Part shown: positions 55,154 through 64,000 of the stretch, one piece after another
Layout of the letters: each line of letters starts with the position of its first letter
Numbering within the stretch: the first letter of the stretch is position 1
Assembly: GCF_003722335.1 (NCBI RefSeq)
Contig: NZ_CP026100.1
Location: forward strand, 1,834,001 to 1,898,000
Reading direction: 5' to 3'
Source of the DNA: Caulobacter flavus
GTDB lineage: Bacteria; Pseudomonadota; Alphaproteobacteria; Caulobacterales; Caulobacteraceae
DNA: 64,000 nt
Program-made: the position numbers and the translations under genes
The notes under the pieces: model-generated
The model's input: the letters and a program-made list of their open reading frames with translations, nothing else
Told to the model about the DNA's origin: nothing
The model's database searches: none

Positions 55154-58072
55154 ATGTCGTCGTCGTCCTTGTATGGTTCGCGTGGCCGCAGCCTGCGGGC
55201 GGGCTGTTCGCTGGTGGTCCTGATGTCGGCCGCGCTGGCGGCCGGTGCGGCGAGCGCCCAGACAACCCCTCCGCCGGCCGGCGAGACCACCGAGAACGCC
55301 GTGGAGGAGGTGATCGTCACCGGCTTCCGCGAAAGCCTGAAGAGCGCTCTGAACGTCAAGCGCCAGTCCTCGGGCGTCGTCGACGCCATCAAGGCCGAGG
55401 ACATCGCCGACTTCCCCGACGCCAACCTCGCCGAGTCGATCCAGCGGGTGCCGGGCGTGTCGATCACCCGCGTGGCCGGCGAGGGCCGCACCATCACCGT
55501 GCGCGGCCTGCCGCCGAACTTCACCCGCGTGCGCATCAGCGGCATGGAGGCCCAGGCCACCAGCGGCGCCACCACCAGCGACCGCGGCGCGAACCTGGGC
55601 CGCGGCTTCGACTTCAACACCTTCGCCTCGGAGCTGTTCAGCGGCATCGCCGTGCGCAAGACCGCCCAGGCCGAGGTGATCGAAGGATCGCTGGGCGCCA
55701 CTGTCGACCTGGATATCGCCCAGCCCCTCGACCAGAAGGGCCGCACCCTCGTGCTGGGGGGATCGCTGGGCTACAACGACCTTTCGGAGAAGTCCGACAA
55801 GAAGTTCTCGGCCGTGGTCGGCGACCGCTGGGACACCGCCTGGGGCGAGTTCGGGGCTCAGGCCTCGCTGGCCTGGAGCAAGCGCAAGTTCCTCGAGGAC
55901 CAGTGGGGGTCGGGCGGCTGGAATCCGGCCACGGTCGACGGCGGCTTCTGTACGCCCGTGGGGCGCCCTGTGCCGAACCCCGCCTTCAACGCCGCCAACG
56001 GCACCGATGCGGCCAACTGCGCCACCGGCGTGCCGCGCCCGGCCGCCAACGACACGCTGTTCGACCTGGGCAACCGCTCGACGGTGTTCTTCCCGCGCCT
56101 GCCGCGCTACGGCCGCTTCCATCACGATCAGGAGCGCACCGGCGCCACCCTGGCCCTGCAGTGGAAGCCCAGCGACCGCACCTCGATCGGCTTTAACGCG
56201 CTCTATTCGAACTATGACGTGGTGCGCGAGGAGAACTGGCTGGAGGGCTTCTCGTTCGCCCGCGCCATCAGCCAGAACGGCAAACCCCAGACGGCCATCC
56301 GCGAGCTGATCCTGCGCGAGGCCGGCACCAGCCACACCGCTGGCGTCAACTTCGGCCAGAAGGTCTACGACGTCGACTACGCCCGCTTCGACGGCGTGGA
56401 CGTGCGCTCCGACACCCAGCACGACGAGTTCCAGAACGTCTTCCAGCAATACACGCTGAACGGAAAGCACGAGCTGACCGACAACATCACGATCTCGGGC
56501 CTGCTGGGCTATTCGAAGTCGGATTACGACCAGCCGATCACCACGACGATCATGTTCCAGCGTCCCAACACGAGCATGACGATCGACTTCCGCGACGATC
56601 GCGATCAGCCGAAGATCACCCATGGCTTCGACGTCGCCGACGCCAGCCAGTACAGCTTCGCCGCGCCGAACGCCGAAGTGCGCCTGTCGCAGATCTTCAC
56701 CACCAACATCTACAAGACCGCCGAGTTCAACCTCGCCTGGCGGGCGGACGAGGACCTGACGATCAAGGTCGGCGCCCACCACCACGAGTTCTCGTTCGAC
56801 ACCTCGGCCCGCCAGCGGTCCAACAACTTCCTGGTTCCCATCCTGACCACGGCGCAGCTGCAGGCGGTGACCAAGGTCGTCGATGGCTTCGGCGGCAACG
56901 GCATCAAGAGCGGCGTCTTCCCGTCGAGCTGGGCGACGATCGACTACGACAAGTTCGTCTCCAGCCAGAACCTCTACAGCGACAGCGGCATGTACGCCCT
57001 GATCCCCAACTACGGCGGCATCCGCCGGGTGGAGGAGAAGGTCACCTCGGCCTATCTGCAGGCCGACCTGCGCACCGAGATCGGCGGTCTGCCCGTGCGC
57101 GGCGACGTCGGTTTCCGCATCGCCCAGACCGACCTGGCGTCGCGCGGCTACCAGATCGGCGCCACGCCCCAGCAGGTGACCGCCGAGAACAGCTATCACG
57201 ACGTTCTGCCGTCGCTGAACTTCGCCGTCGACCTGCGCGACGACCTGGTGGTGCGCTTCTCGGCGGCCAAGGTGGTCTCGCGTCCCGACCTGGGCTTCCT
57301 GACCCCCGGCGGCAGCCTGAACCTGACCGGCACGCCGTCGATCGCCTCGGGCAATCCCGAGCTCGACCCGATCCGCGCCACGACGGTGGACCTGGGCGCC
57401 GAATGGTACTTCGCGCCGGGCTCGGTGCTGGGCGTGGGCGTGTTCTACAAGGACATCGCCACCTACGTGCAGAACCAGTCCCAGCAGATGACCTTCCGCG
57501 AGACCGGCCTGCCGCTGTCGCTGATCGGGACCTCGGGCGTGGATCCCGACAACACCCCGATCACGGTCACCCGCCCGGTCAATACGCCCGGCGGCCCGCT
57601 GAAGGGCTTCGAGATCAACTACCAGCAGACCTTCACCTTCCTGCCGGGCTTCCTGCGCCACACCGGCGCGCTGGTGAACTACACCTATGTCGACTCCCAG
57701 ATCGACTACTTCCTGGCGGCCGGCGGGGTGACCACCAACGACCTCGTGGGCCTGTCCAAGAACGCCTACAACGCCACGCTCTACTACGAGGACGCCAAGT
57801 TCAGCGCCCGTGTCTCGGCCTCGTATCGCGACAAGTCGATCGTCGCCCTGCCGGCCAACAACCCGCTGCAGGACGTCGAGGGCTACGACGCCAACCTGAC
57901 CTTCGACATGGCCGCCTCGTACCAGATCAACGACCGGCTGAAGCTGTCGCTGGAGGGTCTGAACATCTTCGACCGCTTCAACCGGCAGTACATCGACTCC
58001 GACCGCGACAGCACCTTCGTCTATACCCACACCGGCCGGCAGTTTAACCTCGGCCTGCAGTACCGGTTCTAG
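55154..58072 (+). CDS. TonB-dependent receptor linked to a glycoside hydrolase (972 aa)
   Basis: The ATG at 55154 has a strong AGGAGGG site. A signal peptide (residues 1-36, cleavage ASAQ) is followed by the TonB-box-like VEEVIVTGFRESLKSALNVKR segment, the plug (ADFPDANLAESIQRVPGVSI) and a large barrel ending NLGLQYRF. This is the carbohydrate-type Caulobacter/Xanthomonas receptor family. With the GH9 gene 100 bp downstream, beta-glucan or cello-oligosaccharide uptake is the best guess. A hairpin terminator lies directly after the stop. Confidence 0.95.
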   Translation: MSSSSLYGSRGRSLRAGCSLVVLMSAALAAGAASAQTTPPPAGETTENAVEEVIVTGFRESLKSALNVKRQSSGVVDAIKAEDIADFPDANLAESIQRVPGVSITRVAGEGRTITVRGLPPNFTRVRISGMEAQATSGATTSDRGANLGRGFDFNTFASELFSGIAVRKTAQAEVIEGSLGATVDLDIAQPLDQKGRTLVLGGSLGYNDLSEKSDKKFSAVVGDRWDTAWGEFGAQASLAWSKRKFLEDQWGSGGWNPATVDGGFCTPVGRPVPNPAFNAANGTDAANCATGVPRPAANDTLFDLGNRSTVFFPRLPRYGRFHHDQERTGATLALQWKPSDRTSIGFNALYSNYDVVREENWLEGFSFARAISQNGKPQTAIRELILREAGTSHTAGVNFGQKVYDVDYARFDGVDVRSDTQHDEFQNVFQQYTLNGKHELTDNITISGLLGYSKSDYDQPITTTIMFQRPNTSMTIDFRDDRDQPKITHGFDVADASQYSFAAPNAEVRLSQIFTTNIYKTAEFNLAWRADEDLTIKVGAHHHEFSFDTSARQRSNNFLVPILTTAQLQAVTKVVDGFGGNGIKSGVFPSSWATIDYDKFVSSQNLYSDSGMYALIPNYGGIRRVEEKVTSAYLQADLRTEIGGLPVRGDVGFRIAQTDLASRGYQIGATPQQVTAENSYHDVLPSLNFAVDLRDDLVVRFSAAKVVSRPDLGFLTPGGSLNLTGTPSIASGNPELDPIRATTVDLGAEWYFAPGSVLGVGVFYKDIATYVQNQSQQMTFRETGLPLSLIGTSGVDPDNTPITVTRPVNTPGGPLKGFEINYQQTFTFLPGFLRHTGALVNYTYVDSQIDYFLAAGGVTTNDLVGLSKNAYNATLYYEDAKFSARVSASYRDKSIVALPANNPLQDVEGYDANLTFDMAASYQINDRLKLSLEGLNIFDRFNRQYIDSDRDSTFVYTHTGRQFNLGLQYRF

Positions 58073-58081
58073 GATCAGGCG

Positions 58082-58110
58082 GGGGCGAGCGCCTGCGCTC
58101 GCCCCTCTTG
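58082..58110 (+). terminator. Strong hairpin between TonB receptor and GH9 genes
   Basis: A 10-bp perfect stem GGGGCGAGCG/CGCTCGCCCC with a CCTG loop, followed by TCTTG. The T-run is weak, so partial read-through to the GH9 gene is likely. Confidence 0.75.
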
Positions 58111-58175
58111 CATCATTGCGCCGGCGCTCCACCGGTGATTGTCTCCGTGCGCCAGCAGGCAGTTCCGGGGGCCGC

Positions 58176-59873
58176 ATGTCGAACGCTCGCAAGGGGATCA
58201 CCCGTCGCCAGGCCGCAGGCTGCGCCCTCGGCCTTCTGGCGACGGCCAGGGCGGGCGCGGTCACGGCCGCTCCGGCGCTCTCGGCGCCGCCCCCGCAACT
58301 GAACCAGGTCGGATACCGGCCAGGCTCGCCCAAGCGGTTCGTCCTGGCCGTCGCGCCCGGCGAGACCGCGCGGGCCTTCACGGTCGAGACCCTGCTGGGC
58401 AAGCCGGTGTTCACCGGCGAACTGGGCGAGACAGTCCACGACCTGACGGTCACCGCCGGCGAGCATGCCCGGACAGGCGACTTCTCGGCCCTGACCACGC
58501 CCGGCCGCTACCGCGTCAAGGTCGGCGACCGGGTCTCGGCCCCCTTCGGCGTGGCCGAGGGGCTGTACGGGCCGCTGGTCCGCGACGCCGCCCGCGCCTT
58601 CTTCCTGATCCGCGCGAGCGTGGCGATCGACGATCCGGTGACCGGCCTGGGTCACGCGGCCGGCCATCGCGACGAGGCCGCCCTGATGGTCGACGGCCAG
58701 GCCCGCGACCTGAGCGGGGGTTGGTACAACGCCGGCGACTACGGCAAGTGGACCCACATGGCGGCGATCAGCGTCAGCCAGATGATGTGGCTGCACGAGC
58801 TGCGCCCTCGCCAGAGCAAGGCCCTGGAGCTGGGGATGCCGGCGCTCTATCCGGGGCTGCCCGACCTGTTGCAGCAGGCGCGCTGGGGCCTGGAATGGCT
58901 GCTGCGGATGCAGAACCCGGACGGCTCGGTGCTGCACAAGGTCGACTCCGGACCCAACGTCTACGCCTGGGGCCAGCCGCCCGAGGGCGATCCTCACCCG
59001 CGCGTGGTCCAGCTGGGCGGAAGCCTGGACGCGGGCGTGTTCGTCGGCGCGACGATGCAGGCCGCCCGGGTCTTCGACGGGCTGGACCACGCCTTCGCCG
59101 TGCGTTGCCGGGCCGCCGCCCAGCGCGCGTGGTCCTGGCTGGAGGCCCATCCCAAGGTCATGCGCGACGACGTCAACTACACCGACCCCGATCCGCGCCA
59201 GGAGATCCTGTGGGCGACCTGCGAGATGGCGGCGGCCACGGGCGACGCCGCCCTGGGCGTCCGGGCGTCCGCGCAGCTTCGGGCCACGGGCGTCTTTCCG
59301 TTCTTCTGGCCCTCGCCCCAGGTGCTGGGCGCCATGAGCCTGGCGCGTGGATCGGGCGAGCCGGCCGCGAGGGCGCGCGCGACGATCGTCGAGACGGCCA
59401 AGGCCGCCGCGCTCCACGTGCGGGAGGACCCCTATGGCTTCTCGGTGCTGCCCCAGGCCTACAGCTGGGGCTCGGTGGAGGTGGCGCTCAACACCGCCGT
59501 CATCTGCCTGTTCGCCGCCGAACTGGGCGAGGCGTCCGGCCGCGACACGGCCCAGCGCCTGCTGGACTACGTGCTCGGCTGCAACGCCCTGGGCCATTCC
59601 TTCGTCACTGGCCATGGCGAGCGCGCCACGCGCCGGCCCTATCACTGGACCTGCCGGGTCTGGGGCCTCGTCATCCCGGGCTGGGCCAGCGGCGGCCCCA
59701 ACGGCGGCGCGCCCGGCGCCGATCCGCGACTGAAGGCCCTGATCGACGCGGGGACGCCCCCGGCCAAGTGCTTCGTCGACGCCTGCGAGAACGACGGCTC
59801 CTGGGCCTCGAACGAAGGCCAGACCAGCGAGAACGCGGCGCTGCTGCTGGCCGCGGGCCTGCTGGGCTGGTGA
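58176..59873 (+). CDS. Family 9 glycoside hydrolase (endoglucanase-like), secreted
   Basis: From the ATG at 58176 there is a Tat-like signal (KGITRRQAAGCALGLLATA) followed by an Ig-like N-terminal CelD_N domain (about 40-125, LNQVGYRPGSPKRFVL) and the GH9 alpha6/alpha6 barrel. GGWYNAGDYGKW carries the base Asp188, but the partner Asp is Asn185. The proton donor is Glu547 in SNEGQTSENAALL. It should hydrolyse beta-1,4- or mixed glucans. The Asp-to-Asn change could lower activity or shift specificity. It may be co-transcribed with the TonB receptor upstream. Confidence 0.93.
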   Translation: MSNARKGITRRQAAGCALGLLATARAGAVTAAPALSAPPPQLNQVGYRPGSPKRFVLAVAPGETARAFTVETLLGKPVFTGELGETVHDLTVTAGEHARTGDFSALTTPGRYRVKVGDRVSAPFGVAEGLYGPLVRDAARAFFLIRASVAIDDPVTGLGHAAGHRDEAALMVDGQARDLSGGWYNAGDYGKWTHMAAISVSQMMWLHELRPRQSKALELGMPALYPGLPDLLQQARWGLEWLLRMQNPDGSVLHKVDSGPNVYAWGQPPEGDPHPRVVQLGGSLDAGVFVGATMQAARVFDGLDHAFAVRCRAAAQRAWSWLEAHPKVMRDDVNYTDPDPRQEILWATCEMAAATGDAALGVRASAQLRATGVFPFFWPSPQVLGAMSLARGSGEPAARARATIVETAKAAALHVREDPYGFSVLPQAYSWGSVEVALNTAVICLFAAELGEASGRDTAQRLLDYVLGCNALGHSFVTGHGERATRRPYHWTCRVWGLVIPGWASGGPNGGAPGADPRLKALIDAGTPPAKCFVDACENDGSWASNEGQTSENAALLLAAGLLGW

Positions 59874-59895
59874 GGCCGCCCGCGAGGCGCGGGAA

Positions 59896-60510
59896 CTACT
59901 CCCCGCGCGGCTTCTTCGGGTCGGCCTTGGGGGAGGGGGCCAGGCGCAGCACCTCGGCCTGGTAGCGCTCGTCGTCGCCGGCGGCGGCGAAGGGCAGGGC
60001 GTCGGTCACCGCGTCCAGCAGCGGGTCCAGCCACTGGTGCTCGACCTTGTGGAAGTCGCCCAGCACGTAGTGCATGACCATGGCCTTGTCGCCGGGATGG
60101 CCCACGCCGATGCGGCCGCGACGGAAGGCGTCGCCGATCTGGCTGGTCACCGAGCGGATGCCGTTGTTGCCCGCCGCCCCGCCGCCGGCCTTCATCCGGA
60201 AGCGGCCCGGCGCCATGTCGATCTCGTCGTGGAAGACGATGACGTCGGCGGGCGACAGCTTGAAGAACTTCATCGCCTCGCCCACGGCGCGGCCGGCTTC
60301 GTTGTAGTAGGTCTTGGGCTTGAGCAGCAGCAGCTTGACCGGGCCGTCCGGGGTGTCGACCTGGCCCTCGCAGGCCAGGCCCTGGAAGCGCGCGCGCCAG
60401 GGCGCCGTGCCCCACTTCCGCGCGATGGCGTCCACGGCCATGAAGCCGACGTTGTGGCGGTTCTTCTCGTATTTGGCTTCGGGATTGCCGAGGCCGGCGA
60501 GGATCAGCAT
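59896..60510 (-). CDS. pth: Peptidyl-tRNA hydrolase
   Basis: The 204-residue enzyme frees stalled peptidyl-tRNA. LAGLGNPEAKYEKNRHNVGFMAVDAI carries the catalytic His of the RHNVGF motif, and the body has DVIVFHDEIDMAPGRFRMKAGGGAAGNNGIRSV. Family length is about 190, so a charged C-terminal tail (APSPKADPKKPRGE) is extra. It is downstream of rplY on the same strand, the classical order. Confidence 0.96.
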   Translation of the reverse strand: MLILAGLGNPEAKYEKNRHNVGFMAVDAIARKWGTAPWRARFQGLACEGQVDTPDGPVKLLLLKPKTYYNEAGRAVGEAMKFFKLSPADVIVFHDEIDMAPGRFRMKAGGGAAGNNGIRSVTSQIGDAFRRGRIGVGHPGDKAMVMHYVLGDFHKVEHQWLDPLLDAVTDALPFAAAGDDERYQAEVLRLAPSPKADPKKPRGE

Positions 60511-60568
60511 GGGCGGTCCCTTGTTGGCGCGGCTAGGCCGTGCGTCCTTCGAGGCTCGGCCTCAAATG

Positions 60569-60596
60569 AAAAAGGGCGGGCCCGAAAGCCCGCCCT
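60569..60596 (-). terminator. Rho-independent terminator of rplY
   Basis: GGGCGGGC/GCCCGCCC 8-bp stem with a 6-nt loop. On the minus strand TTTTTC follows. It lies between rplY and pth and could separate them. Confidence 0.82.
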
Positions 60597-60629
60597 CATC
60601 AAACCGGATCGGAAATCCGACCGAGCGGA

Positions 60630-61229
60630 TTAGCCTTCGACGGTGGTGTCGCCGGCGTCCGACTGGGCCGAGGCCGAGGCCTTCAGGGTCGCGATCACGA
60701 AGTCGCGCTCGACGGCCGGCTTCACGCCTTCCGGCAGCTTCACTTCCGAGATGCGGATGGTGTCGCCCAGGTCGTGCGAGGCCAGGTCGATGACCAGCTC
60801 TTCCGGGATCTGGTCGGCCGGGCAGGCCAGCTCGACGGTGTGACGGATGACTTCCAGCGAGCCGCCCTTCTTCAGGCCGATCGAGGTTTCGTGGTTCTTG
60901 AAGTGAACCGGAACTTCGATCTTGATCAGCTGGTGCTCGCTGACGCGGTACAGGTCGAAGTGGATCGGCTCGTCCGTGACCGGGTGGAACTGGATCGACT
61001 TGGCGATGACCGATTGCTTGTCCTCGCCGTGCTGCAGCGTGACCAGGTGGCCGAGCAGCTTGCCGGTGTAGAGGGCCTTGCGGAATTCGTTGGACTTCAC
61101 CGCGACGTTCACGGGGTCCTTGTCGCCGCCGTACAGGACGCCCGGGACCAGGCCGGCGCGGCGGGTTTCGCGAGCGCCGCCGGTGCCGGCGCGTTCACGG
61201 ATTTCGACTTTCAGGATGATCTCGGCCAT
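60630..61229 (-). CDS. rplY: 50S ribosomal protein L25/Ctc, long form
   Basis: The 199-residue protein is the two-domain Ctc form: an N-terminal L25 5S-rRNA-binding domain (about 1-95, with KVEIRERAGTGGARETRRAG and HFDLYRVSEHQLIKIEVPVHF) and a C-terminal beta domain (about 100-185, EVIRHTVELACPADQIPEELVIDL). It binds 5S rRNA. pth lies downstream. An upstream ATG at 61253 would add eight residues; 61229 is the family start. Confidence 0.96.
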   Translation of the reverse strand: MAEIILKVEIRERAGTGGARETRRAGLVPGVLYGGDKDPVNVAVKSNEFRKALYTGKLLGHLVTLQHGEDKQSVIAKSIQFHPVTDEPIHFDLYRVSEHQLIKIEVPVHFKNHETSIGLKKGGSLEVIRHTVELACPADQIPEELVIDLASHDLGDTIRISEVKLPEGVKPAVERDFVIATLKASASAQSDAGDTTVEG

Positions 61230-61333
61230 GTCTGTTCTCTCTTGAGGGCCCATGCCCTCGGAATGCGAAATCGCCGCACAGGACCGGATTGCCCCGCTCG
61301 GTCGACGTTTTCAGGAGGGCGCCCAATACACGA

Positions 61334-61365
61334 AGAGGGCCGCCGGTGCAATCCGGCGGCCCTCT
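61334..61365 (-). terminator. Hairpin terminator-like structure after the lipoprotein gene
   Basis: A perfect 12-bp stem GAGGGCCGCCGG/CCGGCGGCCCTC with a 6-nt loop. On the minus strand it is followed by TTCGTGTATT, a weak T-tract. It ends the lipoprotein gene before rplY. Confidence 0.75.
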
Positions 61366-61389
61366 CGCTGTCAGCCGGGGAAGGCTGGG

Positions 61390-62511
61390 TCAGGCTTTCT
61401 TCTTCTTCACGGCCGCGGGCTTGGCGGTCGTCTTCTTCTTGGCGGTCGGCTTTTCCGGCGGCGGGGGCGGCGGGGGCTCGTACGGCATCGGGGCGCCCGA
61501 GGCCTTGATGACGCAGGCGCCGGTGTCGATCATGACGTGCTGGCCCAGGCAGAAGATGTCCTCGTAGTGCGGCTTGGAGACGGCCAGGCACTGATAGAGG
61601 TTCAGCTTGGCCATGTTCAGGCACGAGGCGCTGCTGGGTTCGGCCATGATGGCGTCGATGGTCGGCAGGTTGTCGTCGCCGGCCGCGCCCAGGGCGGCCA
61701 GGGCGGCCACGGCCAGGCTGCGGATGACCAGCGGGCGGTAGGGCGGCGGGGCCGAGCGCGGGCCGGCCGGGGCGGCGGTCGTGTCCAGCGCGGCGTCGAT
61801 GCTGGCGGCCGGCGCGGGGGGCGGGGCCGGCGGGGCCGCGACGGTGGTCAGGGCGGCCTGCTGCAGCTGGGCGACGTCGGCGGTGTCGGCCAGGGCCGGG
61901 GTCGCCGAGGCGCTCTTGGCGTAGGCCAGGCGCGCGTCGCGCTCGGTGACGAAGCCCTTGGACCAGGCCACGCGCTGCACGTCGTAGGCGGCCTGCTTCA
62001 CCTTCTTGCCGGCCTGGTAGACCTTGAGGCCGTCGGCGCCGAGGGTGTCGATGATGCGGGCGGCGGCGGTGTCGCTGCCCTTGAAGCCCACCGCATAGGC
62101 CGGATCGGCGGTCAGCGCGGCGATCACCTGCTGGCGCTGGGCCGGATCGGCGGCGAAGGCGCGCACCGACGAGACGAAGGTCGGGTCCTGCAGGGCCAGC
62201 ACCGCGCCGTACGACATGGCGCCGCTGAGGAAATGCTTCTGCTCGTAGCCGACGCCGACCTTCAGCGAGGCCTGGATCTGGTCGCCGTTCTGGAAGTTGG
62301 CGTCGATCGCCCCGGCGCGCTGCATGTAGCCGCGGAAGGCGCTGGCGCGCTCGACCACCTTGCTCGACAGGGTGATGGGCGGCGGGGGCGGCGGGGCCTT
62401 GACCACGGGCGGGGGCGGCGCGGCGGGCGGGGTGGAGCAGCTGGCCAGGATCGAGGCCGCGGCGAGCGCGACGGCCGTGATAGCGGCGCGCGGACGCAGG
62501 TTGAGAAACAT
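61390..62511 (-). CDS. Proline-rich lipoprotein of unknown function (373 aa)
   Basis: Signal peptide with lipobox ILASC, then a Pro-rich linker (PPAAPPPPVV.. about 28-50), a helical region (about 50-215, rich in Ala; AFRGYMQRAGAIDANFQNGDQI) and a second Pro/Ala linker, then a small Cys-containing segment (about 280-345; SSASCLNMAKLNLYQCLAVSKPHYEDIFCLGQHVMIDTGACV). The Lys-rich end is KKTTAKPAAVKKKKA. No family is recognised. The basic tail might touch peptidoglycan or the outer-membrane lipids. Confidence 0.82.
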   Translation of the reverse strand: MFLNLRPRAAITAVALAAASILASCSTPPAAPPPPVVKAPPPPPPITLSSKVVERASAFRGYMQRAGAIDANFQNGDQIQASLKVGVGYEQKHFLSGAMSYGAVLALQDPTFVSSVRAFAADPAQRQQVIAALTADPAYAVGFKGSDTAAARIIDTLGADGLKVYQAGKKVKQAAYDVQRVAWSKGFVTERDARLAYAKSASATPALADTADVAQLQQAALTTVAAPPAPPPAPAASIDAALDTTAAPAGPRSAPPPYRPLVIRSLAVAALAALGAAGDDNLPTIDAIMAEPSSASCLNMAKLNLYQCLAVSKPHYEDIFCLGQHVMIDTGACVIKASGAPMPYEPPPPPPPEKPTAKKKTTAKPAAVKKKKA

Positions 62512-62737
62512 GCTGACGACTTCCCCGTATGACTGGAGCCGGCTTAACATCGCCGACGGGCGACATTGTGACAGTCAGTCCGTTAACCAGACTTTGACAA
62601 GCGGGACTATGTCGCGATTTCCGCGAGAGCGCGGATTCCGTTGGATATTTCGCCGACGGAAAATGTGGCGCCTATGTGGCGAGGCGCTCGCGGGTGTTAA
62701 CGGCGGGGCCTTCGCGAGAATGGCCCTCATAACCGCA
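62512..62737. other. Upstream region of the lipoprotein gene, no gene seen
   Basis: Part of a 336-bp gap between prs and the lipoprotein gene. It holds a TTGACA at 62594 on the plus strand, a GATTC CcrM site near 62634 and moderate AT content, consistent with promoter DNA. No convincing reading frame or RNA. Confidence 0.4.
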
Positions 62738-62830
62738 AAACCCCCGCGAAAGCGGGGGCCTAGGCTTTTTCCGGAACGCGAGGGCGCTCGACGACAAAAC
62801 ACCTGGGTCCCCGCTTTCGCGGGGATTTTA
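62738..62830. repeat. Palindromic element, CCCCGCGAAAGCGGGG type
   Basis: CCCCCGCGAAAGCGGGGG (62741-62758) is itself a hairpin. The right end, CCCCGCTTTCGCGGGG (about 62809-62824), is its complement. CCTAGG and ACCTGGGTCC lie inside, as in family A. It sits directly after the prs stop. Confidence 0.8.
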
Positions 62831-62847
62831 CGGTGGAGGAAATCGGA

Positions 62848-63786
<939 letters not shown>

Positions 63787-63919
63787 GTTGGATTCTCGGT
63801 GGGGGGACGCCGTTGCCGGGCCTTCTAGCAGCGATCCGCCCCGGGGCAACCCGCTTATGGCCAGAGGTTGCGCTTCGTGAACGTTTCGTGTCGTTGAGGC
63901 CGCAGGGTGCGCCTCGAGG

Positions 63920-64000
63920 AACCTCCCCCCCGTGGGGGAGGTGTCGGCGAAGCCGACGGTGGGGGGGAGTGGCTGCAGCGTCGGCCAACGCGGCGGCGGC
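63920..64000. repeat. Palindromic element, family B, cut by the window end
   Basis: ACCTCCCCCCCGTGGGGGAGGT forms a stem, followed by GTCGGCGAAGCCGAC and GGTGGGGGGGAGTGGCTGCAG, the reverse-orientation right half of a family B element. The remainder lies beyond position 64000. Confidence 0.7.

Noticed and set aside
54923-58498. A 1191-codon minus-strand frame opposite the TonB receptor at 55154
   Set aside because: Same effect: composition is unlike a real protein, and the plus-strand receptor is unmistakable.

Overview
The window is a 64 kb piece of a high-GC alphaproteobacterial chromosome, almost certainly from Caulobacter or a very close relative (Caulobacteraceae). The strongest markers are a DivL ortholog of exactly 769 residues with tyrosine at position 550 in place of the phospho-acceptor histidine, the 89-residue chromosome-structuring protein GapR, three long TonB-dependent receptors, an alphaproteobacterial GTTC-N7-GTTC LexA box in front of mmcB, and MerR-controlled beta-oxidation genes. 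I see no rRNA, tRNA, insertion sequence, integrase or CRISPR array. Apart from a short AT-richer stretch near 18.5-18.7 kb the window looks like core chromosome with some accessory surface genes.

Layout. 0-9.2 kb: an XRE/S24-like repressor divergent from a fatty-acid operon (MerR regulator, two acyl-CoA dehydrogenases, a small unknown, an OsmC protein, thiolase FadA, multifunctional FadB). 9.2-19.6 kb: a TonB-like proline-rich protein, a secreted protein plus TonB receptor pair behind a LacI-type palindrome, SOS-regulated mmcB, tandem lipocalins, a diiron ferritin-like protein divergent from a sirtuin across a 19-bp palindrome, a Sel1-repeat protein, a LysR regulator, and a SWIM/metallopeptidase pair. 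19.6-25.4 kb: divL and a large TonB receptor. 26-35.6 kb: a surface-protein region with a GNAT acetyltransferase, a DUF6916-like protein, a phage-tail-collar (Mdp-like) protein and a giant 2522-residue IPT/TIG-repeat autotransporter. 35.8-48 kb: housekeeping and envelope genes (DUF883-like, RecQ, class A PBP, sigma-54 response regulator, ArsR/SRPBCC pair, GapR, L36, lytic transglycosylase, CheW). 48-54.9 kb: a diguanylate cyclase, purEK, an amino-acid racemase, COQ9, S21, DUF72 and TPR proteins. 55-59.9 kb: a TonB receptor with a family 9 glycoside hydrolase. 59.9-64 kb: pth, rplY, a lipoprotein and prs.

How genes work together. The fad cluster encodes beta-oxidation from acyl-CoA dehydrogenation to thiolysis under a MerR regulator whose own promoter carries a palindromic TTACGTAA site. 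The TonB receptor and GH9 enzyme form a small glucan-use pair, with a strong hairpin between them that may set their ratio. divL, gapR, the diguanylate cyclase and CheW belong to the cell-cycle, nucleoid and c-di-GMP/motility networks typical of stalked bacteria.

The most striking feature that is not a gene is a set of long palindromic intergenic elements of two or three families. Every convergent gene junction longer than 100 bp, except one with a simple terminator at 27.0 kb, carries one. Other compact regulatory sites include a nearly leaderless ArsR promoter with its operator on the -10 box, triple GTTGTC half-sites, nested palindromes upstream of the GH9-linked receptor, and a probable CTG start codon in rpsU.
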